From Burkholderia sp. Ax-1724 (GTDB lineage Bacteria > Pseudomonadota > Gammaproteobacteria > Burkholderiales > Burkholderiaceae): a DNA stretch of 64,000 nucleotides. The stretch is from NCBI RefSeq assembly GCF_011752995.1, contig NZ_VWWL01000020.1:62001-126000 (forward strand), in the 5' to 3' direction. Of this stretch, positions 55,016-62,600 are shown in pieces. The notes under the pieces were generated by a model. The model was not told the origin of the DNA. It searched no databases and saw only the letters and a list, made by a program, of their open reading frames with translations. The position numbers and the translations under genes are program-made. Each line of letters opens with the position of its first letter. The first letter of the stretch is position 1.

Positions 55016-55479
55016 GACGACACCTCGTCGGGTTCGTTCAGGCTATTGAAGTCGAACGGCGAACCGTCGCGCGCCGCATCGGGCGCCTGCGGTTCTTTGT
55101 GCGCCTCGATCGACGCGGTGGCGGGAACCGCCACCGCGTCGCGCTGGCTTTGCTCGGCGTGGAACGCACGCATGTAGGCGGCGATGGCTCTCACGCGATC
55201 CTTCACCGGCGCTTTGTTGAAGTGATCGAGGGCCGCGCCGATGTACACGTTCAGCGTCGCGGCCTCGGCCGCACCGGCCGACGCACGGAACGCCGCCGAA
55301 TGCTGCGCGTTGGCTTTCTCCAGGCGACTGAACGCCACCACGCCGTCCGGTTCCGTCGGGTCGAGGTTCTTCGCCGCATCGACGTACACCGACTTCAGGA
55401 CCGATTGCCCAAGGTACGCCCGCACGCCTTTCCACTTGCTTCGGCAGGCAGCCATGCGTTCGCGCGAAGTCGTTGCCAT
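55012..55479 (-). CDS. Hypothetical protein, 155 residues, first gene of second minus-strand operon
   Basis: Not recognised. Helical, with the pattern TLNVYIGAALDHFNKAPVKD, then RVRAIAAYMRAFHAEQSQ matching the C-terminal helices of the 98- and 83-residue proteins (DREREHIGVSRT ... RRYLEM). The C-terminal 35 residues are low-complexity. The ATG at 55479 is chosen for its spacing to GGGGG. It is preceded by a hairpin, GAGCCCGTG-GAT-CACGGGCTC (55501-55521), and begins about 100 bp from the repeat region. Confidence 0.68.
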   Translation of the reverse strand: MATTSRERMAACRSKWKGVRAYLGQSVLKSVYVDAAKNLDPTEPDGVVAFSRLEKANAQHSAAFRASAGAAEAATLNVYIGAALDHFNKAPVKDRVRAIAAYMRAFHAEQSQRDAVAVPATASIEAHKEPQAPDAARDGSPFDFNSLNEPDEVSS

Positions 55480-55500
55480 GTTCATCCCCCAGAAATGCAA

Positions 55501-55521
55501 AGAGCCCGTGGATCACGGGCT
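55501..55521 (-). promoter_or_regulatory. Leader hairpin before the 155-residue gene
   Basis: GAGCCCGTG-GAT-CACGGGCTC, sharing its GAGCCCGT/ACGGGCTC arms with the type III leader at 35113, but without the TTTTCG tail on the coding side. It lies about 20 bp upstream of the start codon. Confidence 0.45.
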
Positions 55522-55581
55522 CGAACGTTGAGCGCAGAAAAAGCGCTGATGACCATGTACTACCTCCAGCAATCACGGATA

Positions 55582-56255
55582 GCAACAGGTGACACTAACT
55601 TTTTTCGTCGCGGCGACGCTCGACCGTCCGGCCAGCACGCACCCCGACTTATTGATAAATAGTCCATAACAACGTCTGGTTTTCACAGGGCCGACGCGGG
55701 CACATGACGACCCGCTGAAAACGCCGCTTTTCGCCGTTTTGTTGCTTGCGACGCCGCACGCTCACAGGGTGCCCGAAACCTGGTCGCGGGCTCGCGTGCC
55801 GATCGGTTCATCCACCGCTCGAGTCCGTTGAGCAACAGGTGGCGACGAGCGGCCAGCGAAGCATTGCAACAGGTGGCGTTGCGGTGATGCGCTCGCGTTC
55901 GACCTCGTGTGCAACAGGTGGCGATCCAGCATCAACGCGGGGATTGCAACAGGTGGCGTTGCGCGTCGATCGGCGGTAGAGGGCGAGCATTGCAACAGGT
56001 GATTGAGAGGGCAACAGGTGATGACGATCGGCGGGTTGCAACAGGTGATGAACGGCGATCAAGCGAGGCACGACGACGACGGGAAGCGGACCACCAGCGG
56101 GCGACCAGCACCACACCGTCACCAGCGACAAGCAACCCCGACTGCAACACCGTCACCAGCAACAAACCAACGGCGTCACCAGCGACAACCAGGACTGGCG
56201 ACGGTCAAAGGCGATCCCGTCACCAGCGACAAAGCAACACCGTCACCAGCGACAA
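55582..56255. repeat. Dense repeat array, candidate origin of transfer, replication or partition
   Basis: GCAACAGGTGRYG-type repeats occur eight times in one orientation (55582, 55832, 55866, 55911, 55946, 55992, 56011, 56038). GTCACCAGCGACAA-type repeats occur five times in the other (56117, 56151, 56175, 56219, 56241; three of them extended to CACCGTCACCAGCGACAA or a one-base variant). The second family read backwards shares the CWGGTGAC core with the first. TTGCAACAGGTGGCGTTGCG occurs twice exactly. The 55480-56612 interval has no convincing gene. It lies between two operons with zinc-ribbon proteins and just before the coupling-protein and relaxase genes. Confidence 0.7.
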
Positions 56256-56612
56256 TCGTGGGTTGATGCGTGAGGCGGGTCGGTTGAAGCAACTGCGAAG
56301 ACTCCCACAGCACATACAGCGCTCCGCGCGGTACCCGTTCCGCGTCTGCGACGCGGCCATGCGCCTGCGGCGCGCTATGTGCAGCAAGGCTTTGCGGGGA
56401 GCGGCTTTGAGTACACGTTTTTCAACGCCAAAGCCGCTCGACAACATCGGGAAATCTGCTGAACGCCATGCCTGGCAATGGTTTGCCGCAGCCGCTCATT
56501 TTTATTCGTTTGTCATGTCGTGGTGCCGCTCGTGGACGTTTGCCTTTAGGACTGCCTGGAGTTATTGCTGAAGGGGTAGCCGCCGTGCGCGGCGTCCGTT
56601 CAGGAGTGCACC

Positions 56613-57053
56613 GTGGAAAAGCAAACCATCCGCCTCGTCGCCGAGGAGATCGCCCAGGCGAAGGCCCTCGCCGAGGCCAGCAACATGACCGTCGCCGAGT
56701 GGTACCGAGAGACCATCCGCGATCGCCTCACCGGCGCGTCCGCCGTCGCCAGCATTCAGCGCGGGTTCGCCGAAGCGCTGCGCAACTTTCAGCGCGACAT
56801 CGCCGCGGTGGACCAGCAACGTCACCAGGTACTCGTGAACCTGATGGCCGCCGCCGCGGAGAAATCGGCCGGTGCGGGACCGGTCGAGGCCGCCAAGCCG
56901 GTCTGCCCGAAATGCGGAGTCGGGCACATGGAACCCAAGCGGTTCACCAAGGGCGAGCACGAGGGCAAGCGGATTTACGCTTGCTCCAACAAGCCATGTT
57001 CGCTCTTCAGTTGGACGCCGGACGGCCAAACCCCCTACACCACGGAGGCGTGA
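56613..57053 (+). CDS. Ribbon-helix-helix plus topoisomerase-type zinc ribbon protein, 146 residues
   Basis: Starts at GTG 56613 after CAGGAGTGCACC. Residues 1-45 are a ribbon-helix-helix (KQTIRLVAEEIAQAKALAEA, then SNMTVAEWYRETIRDRL). A short coiled coil follows (about 50-95). The C terminus is a zinc ribbon (CPKCGVGHMEPKRFTKG, then YACSNKPCSLFSW). It is a shorter paralogue of the 53796-54368 product. It lies three bases before the coupling-protein gene, which together with the adjacent repeat array suggests a relaxosome DNA-binding component that recruits the coupling protein. Confidence 0.8.
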   Translation: MEKQTIRLVAEEIAQAKALAEASNMTVAEWYRETIRDRLTGASAVASIQRGFAEALRNFQRDIAAVDQQRHQVLVNLMAAAAEKSAGAGPVEAAKPVCPKCGVGHMEPKRFTKGEHEGKRIYACSNKPCSLFSWTPDGQTPYTTEA

Positions 57054-57055
57054 TC

Positions 57056-59542
57056 ATGAGCAAGAAAGCCCACGACGGCATGGTCTATTGGTTCGCCCCG
57101 CCGCCCAACATCGCGCCCTCGCAAAAATACGCGGTGCGCTTCGTTGCCTTGAAGGAAGCGCTGGCCGGTCTGCTGTTTTATTTCATCACGCTGCCCATCG
57201 CGTGGCTCGCCGGTCCCGGTGACGTGGGCGGGATCGGCCTGCTCGCCGGGATCGGCGATACGTTCGGCGCGCTGTTCCACGCCGTGACGCACGGTCGTTT
57301 CTTCGCCGCCGAAGCGTACAACTTCGCGAACCTCTGGACGTACTACCTCCCGGCGACGCTGGCCCGGCTCGGGCTTGCCTCGATCCTGCCGCTCGGGATG
57401 GCAACGTACATCTACCGCGACCAGATCATCCCGCGGTGGCACAACATGGTGTACATCAGCGGGCCGCGACTGCTCGACGGGAAGGCGGCGGTGAGCGAAG
57501 CGATCCGCGAAACGAGCGGGCCGTCGTTCTCGGACACACTCACCGACCAAGGGATCGTCGCGGCGGTCCATCGACTGCTCCACCCGCCGAAGAAGAAACC
57601 GTACATGTCGGTTTGCCCGTCGCTCGGCAAGTTCAGCCGGACGTGGTGGACCAAGCACCTGATCATCGTCGGCAAGCCCGGGTCGGGCAAAACGATGATC
57701 CTGCTGCACATCCTCGACCAGATCGTGCTCGCCCCGATGCTGGGCGCGGTGAAGAACCGGGCCAAGAGCATCATCCTCGACGCCAAAGGCGACTTCACGT
57801 CGTTTTACAAGACCGCGATGATCCTCAACCCGTGGGACAACCGTTCGGGCATTTGGGACATCGCGAAAGACCTGGCCGACGTATCGGCGGCCAAGATGTT
57901 CGCGCAATGCCTGCTCCCGGCCAGCGACGGCAACGGGAAGTTTTTCGATGTCGCCAGCCAGAAGATCATGGTCGGCGTGATCCGCACGTTCCACCACACC
58001 CACGGCGGGGAGGGCTACGGATTCACCGAACTGTCGCAGCGGTGCCGGCTGGGCCAGCAGGGCTTGGCCGACCTGTTCGCACCGTACGTCGCCATCGACC
58101 CGCACATCGAGTTGGCCTACAACGACGTGAAGAACCCGGGGCCGACGGTCGATAGCGTGCTGTCCACGCTGTCCAACGGGGCCGCCCTGTTGACCGACCT
58201 GGCGATGGCCTGGCCGACCACGGTTCCCAACGACAAGCGCCCACGCTTCTCGTGCAAGGAATGGTCGTCCGACGACTGGAAAGGCCCGCGCCACATCCTG
58301 CTGCGCGGCAAGAGCGGCAACCCGTTGACCGTGGCGTTCATTTCCGCCCTGTTCAACATGCTCACGCCGCAGATCATGGACCTGGAGGATAGCAAGAAGC
58401 GCCACCTGTTCATCGTCTGCGACGAGTTCACCGCGCCCGGCAAACTGAAGATCGAGCCGTTGATCGACAAAGGCCGGTCCAAGGGCTGCTGCGTCATCTT
58501 GGGGTACCAAGACCCGAGCCAGATCGCAGAAACCTACTCGACGGACACGAAGAAAACGATCCTGTCGATGATCGGTTCCAAGATCATCTGCCAGATCGCG
58601 GCCGGCGACACGGCCACCGAACTGTCCGAAGCGATCGGGCGGATGCGGGTACTGGTCACGAACACCAGCACCAGCGCGACGCCCGGGGAAAAGGCCAGTC
58701 AAACCAGTAGCCGGAACGAAGAAACCCGCTTGACCGTCGCGACGCACGAACTGTCCGACCCCGAGGTGATCGGCCCGTACGACGTACCGACGTGGCGGGA
58801 ACCGGCCGGGTTCCGGGTGCGCGCGATCTTGTCGATGGGCAAGGACGCGTTGCGGTTGTCCTGGCCGGGCCACGACACCGACGCTCGCATCGTGCGGCCG
58901 GTGAACGATCCGGCCTCGTGGGCGGCGGCCGTCACCGCGCCGCTGTCGCCGACGCCGCAACCGCCGGAGCCGCCGGAGCCGAACGAGCCCGCGCCGGACA
59001 CCGAAGCCGCCGACACCAACACCAACACCACCCCCGAAACGGAGCCTTCGGCCCCCGAAACCGCGGCCAGCACCGAAGGCGGTCTCGAGTCCGACGATGC
59101 GGGCGATCCCGACGACCTGATGGGCCTGCTTGACGACGTGGCCGACCCGATGGACGACGACGGCGGCCCCGTGCAGGCGCTCGAACCGCCCGAGGCGCCC
59201 GCGCCCGCACCCGTCGCCGAGGCGAGCATCGCGGCGAGCGGGGAAACCATCGACGACGGGCCGGAGCAGGTTGTGAGCATCATCACGCGCGACGTGCGCG
59301 ATCCCGTGGCCGCTGCGAAACTCGCCAGCAAGGCGCCGACGGAAACCGTGGGCGACGACCTTGACGAGGTGGCCGGCGAGGTCGCACGTTCCTACGCGGC
59401 CGATGCGGTCGGCGAAGCGATCGGCGTGGTCGGACTCGGCGGCCTGCTCGACGCCGTGAAGATCGTGGACATGTACCACGAGAGCAAGACGCCGACCGGC
59501 CCGACCAAGAAGCAGACCACCATCACCGTGCGCGGTCGGTGA
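57056..59542 (+). CDS. Type IV coupling protein (VirD4/TraD-like), 828 residues
   Basis: Inner-membrane ATPase that connects the relaxosome to the secretion channel. Two N-terminal helices (ALAGLLFYFITLPIAWLAGP, about 35-55, and TLARLGLASILPLGMATYIY, about 102-122) precede the motor domain. Walker A is GKPGSGKT (206-213) and Walker B FIVCDEF (Asp456-Glu457). ILDAKGDF is the usual post-Walker strand. The C-terminal 250 residues are acidic and Pro-rich (substrate interaction type), ending in a short helical region. It has no start-site ambiguity: three bases after the ribbon-helix-helix gene. Confidence 0.92.
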   Translation: MSKKAHDGMVYWFAPPPNIAPSQKYAVRFVALKEALAGLLFYFITLPIAWLAGPGDVGGIGLLAGIGDTFGALFHAVTHGRFFAAEAYNFANLWTYYLPATLARLGLASILPLGMATYIYRDQIIPRWHNMVYISGPRLLDGKAAVSEAIRETSGPSFSDTLTDQGIVAAVHRLLHPPKKKPYMSVCPSLGKFSRTWWTKHLIIVGKPGSGKTMILLHILDQIVLAPMLGAVKNRAKSIILDAKGDFTSFYKTAMILNPWDNRSGIWDIAKDLADVSAAKMFAQCLLPASDGNGKFFDVASQKIMVGVIRTFHHTHGGEGYGFTELSQRCRLGQQGLADLFAPYVAIDPHIELAYNDVKNPGPTVDSVLSTLSNGAALLTDLAMAWPTTVPNDKRPRFSCKEWSSDDWKGPRHILLRGKSGNPLTVAFISALFNMLTPQIMDLEDSKKRHLFIVCDEFTAPGKLKIEPLIDKGRSKGCCVILGYQDPSQIAETYSTDTKKTILSMIGSKIICQIAAGDTATELSEAIGRMRVLVTNTSTSATPGEKASQTSSRNEETRLTVATHELSDPEVIGPYDVPTWREPAGFRVRAILSMGKDALRLSWPGHDTDARIVRPVNDPASWAAAVTAPLSPTPQPPEPPEPNEPAPDTEAADTNTNTTPETEPSAPETAASTEGGLESDDAGDPDDLMGLLDDVADPMDDDGGPVQALEPPEAPAPAPVAEASIAASGETIDDGPEQVVSIITRDVRDPVAAAKLASKAPTETVGDDLDEVAGEVARSYAADAVGEAIGVVGLGGLLDAVKIVDMYHESKTPTGPTKKQTTITVRGR

Positions 59543-59546
59543 TCCG

Positions 59547-59580
59547 CAAACGCCCCCTCTATATAGAAGGGGCGTTTGCT
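59547..59580 (+). terminator. Hairpin after the coupling-protein gene
   Basis: CAAACGCCCC / GGGGCGTTTG with CTCTATATAGAA in the loop. It has no long T tract, so it is a weak terminator or an mRNA-end stabiliser. The relaxase gene has its own leader just after. Confidence 0.5.
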
Positions 59581-59616
59581 GGACATCGTGCGGATCTGGA
59601 GCGAGGATGGATCAAC

Positions 59617-59687
59617 GTTGGTGCCAACTGCATCACCACCCATCCGGCCCGTGACCCCACGGGCCGTTTTCGTTAACGGAGACCCAC
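59617..59687 (+). promoter_or_regulatory. Relaxase leader: GTTGGTGCCAAC palindrome and attenuator-like hairpin, type III, copy 3
   Basis: GTTGGTGCCAAC (59617-59628) is the same palindrome found below promoters 41526 and 53043. It is followed by GGCCCGT-GACCCC-ACGGGCC (59646-59665) and GTTTTCGTTAACGGAG, then the ATG at 59688. Hairpin loop and tail match 35113-35148. Confidence 0.55.
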
Positions 59688-62600
59688 ATGGTCGTGATCG
59701 AACCGCTCGATAGCCGAGGCGCAACGAAGGGCAAGCGCGGGAAGCCCGGCGTCAACATGCTCGACTACCTGTACGAAGGGCAGGAGCAGCAGCCGGGCTA
59801 CCTGCTCGATGGCACGGAGCAGAACACCAGCGCCTGGCGCGGCGACCTCGCGAAGGCGCTCGGCATCGAGGGGCAGCCGGTCGATCGCACCACGTTGTGG
59901 AAGCACGCGCAGGGCTACATGGGCAACGGCCTGAACGACGTACCGAACGCCGGGGTGCTCGACGACGTGACCGGGCCGGACGGCAAGGTGACGACGCCCG
60001 CGCACAAGGTCGGCCACGCGATGGTCCTCTCCAACGGCAAGGACTTCAGCCTGGCCTACGCCGCCTCGTCCGAGCACGTGCGCGCCCGGATGCTCAACGC
60101 GAGCGACAAGGGCGTGAGCGAGGCGATGGACCTGATCCGCCGTTACACCGAAAGCCGCATCGGCAACCAGCCGGTCGAGACGCGCGGCCTGCTCTACACG
60201 ACGCACCAGCACTGGACCGCGCGTCCGGTGTTGGGTAAGACCGCGAAGACGCCCGACGCGAACGCGCCGGAAACGCCCATCGCCGGCATGAACAACGTGT
60301 ACGGCGAGCACCAGGCCAACCTGCACGTGCACATCATGCTGCTGAACGCCGCGCTGGCCGACGACGGCACGCCGCAAGGCAAGGTGACGGCGCTGAACGA
60401 CCGCGACCTGTACAACCGGAACCTGCAATACGCGGCGGACATGGTCTACAAAGCGACCACGGCCCGCGAACTGATGGACCTCTTCCGGTACGAGAAGGTG
60501 ATCGAGCGCGACGCGCTGGGCAACGAAACCGGCCAGATCGACTACCGCATCGTCGGTTTCTCCCAAATGGCGCTCGACCTCTCGTCGGACCGCCAGGCCG
60601 AGGCGCTGAAGCGCGCGGCCGACAAAGGCATGAAGGTGAGCGATGCGTTCTACCAGACCCGCGCGAGCAAGGACAACGAGCCGGCGTACGAGGAACTGAT
60701 CGCCCCGGGCGGCTTGTGGGAGCGCCAGATCGGCGCCCTTGTGGCCCACGGTCGCATGGTCGCACCCGACGATTTGTTGCGCCAATCGGCGCACATCGGG
60801 CTCGGGCCGCGCCACGACGACACGATCCTCGAGAACCTGCACAAACGGTTCGGCATCAACTTTTCGCGCGTAGACATGCTGGGCGAACTCGCCAAGGAAC
60901 ACGGTCCGTTGTTCCCGGCGACCGCGCAGGCGCAAGAGGCGCTGATCGACCAGTTCATGCAGCGCAACAACCTGGAGCGTTACGCTGCCATCGAGAAGGC
61001 CGGCCTGCTCACCTACTCGTCCGGTCTGTACGTCGGGCAAGAGCAGGCGTTCATGCAGAGCGTGCGCGACCGGGCGACCGACGCCCGCACCGCGCTCACC
61101 GGCGACATCGAGGGGTACCTCGCCGCCTACGAGGCGAAGAAGAGCGCGGAGATGGTCCGCAAGAACGGCCCCGACGCCGAGCCGATCAAAATGTCGGACG
61201 AGCAGAAGGCCGCCGCCCGTATGCTCGCCGGCCCCGGCGGCACCGTGGTGCTGCGGGGCTGGGCGGGCACCGGCAAATCGTTCTCCATCGGTGCGATGAC
61301 CGACGCATGGAAAGCCGAGGGCCGTGAGGTGTACGGCTTGGGCCAGGCGTGGACCGCCGCAACGATGCTCGAAAGCGAGTCCGGCGTGAAAGGTTTGTCG
61401 GTCGCCTCGTTCTTGGCGAAACTCGAAATGGGGACAATCGAAATGGCGCAAGGCGCCGTGGTGCTCGTGGACGAAGGCGGCACGCTGGACGTGCTCACCG
61501 GCCGCAAACTTCAGGCGGCGGTGGACGCCGTGGGCGGCAAGTTCGTACTCATGGGCGACGACGAGCACCAGCAGCAGGCGATCGGTGTGGGCGGTGCGCA
61601 GAACGCCGCGGTCCGCGCTGGCGCGCCGGTCACGGAGATGACCAACATCAACCGGCAACGGGCCGGCCTCGTCGTGGGCCAAGACGCCAACGGCAAGGAC
61701 ATCCGCAGTCACAAGGCCATTTCCAACCTGCTGTACGCCAAAAAAGGCCAGGCGGCCGTGGACGCCTTGAAGGCCGAAGGCATGATCGAGGTGGTCGATA
61801 AGGGCTACCGCGCCGAAATCGAAACGCTCGCGCGGCGATACGTGGACGCGGCAAAGATCGACTGGAAGACCGGGGAAACCGTCATCCGGGACGGCAAGCC
61901 GGTACCGTTGGGGTTGCACCAAAAGGTGATGTTGGCCGGTGAGAACGCCGACGCTGATGCGTTGAACCAGGCCGTGCGTGATCTGCGCCAGCAACGCGGC
62001 GAGGTCGGCGCGGACTTCACGGTGTTGGCCTACAAGCACAACAACAAGATGGGCCGGCAGCAACAGGTGCTGGGCGGGGGCGACCTGCTGCGCTTGGGAT
62101 CGGTGACGAAGGAGTACATCGAAAACGACCGAGCCCGCAAGGCGATCAAGGACCAGCGGGCGACCAACCGGAACGCCTACGAAAACGCCAACGTGACCTT
62201 CAAGCGCAAGATCAAGGCGGCGGAGGCGGCGGGGAACCCCACGAAGGCCGCCAAGATCGAGGCCAAGCGGCTCGCGGCCGAGAAGGCGTTCCAAGACCGG
62301 GACGTGCGGCTCCACGAGCAGCAGTTTCGCCACACGTCGGAGGAAATCGAAAAACACCGGCGGCAGCAGCAGTATTTCGACAAGCAGATCGCCGAGGCGC
62401 GCAAGAGCCCCGACGAAACGATCGAGGTCAAGAGCAAGGGCGTCAAGACGGGCATCAGGAAATCCCTTGCACAACTGCTGGCCGAGCGCGACGCCGACGC
62501 GTTGAAGTTCCGGTTGAGCGAACTCGGCGTGCAGAACGGCACCAAAGCGGAAATCGTGGGCTGGCTGGACGACCCGAAGCATCCGGGCGACAAAATCCTC

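Noticed and set aside
55582..56255. CRISPR array
   Set aside because: Repeats are 12-20 bp, spacing is irregular (19 to 250 bp), the two families point in opposite directions and there are no cas genes. Iteron-like sites fit better.
57035..59479. 814-codon minus-strand frame opposite the coupling-protein gene
   Set aside because: The plus strand has Walker A and B motifs, membrane helices and a ribosome-binding site. The antisense product is His/Arg/Val-rich with no motif.
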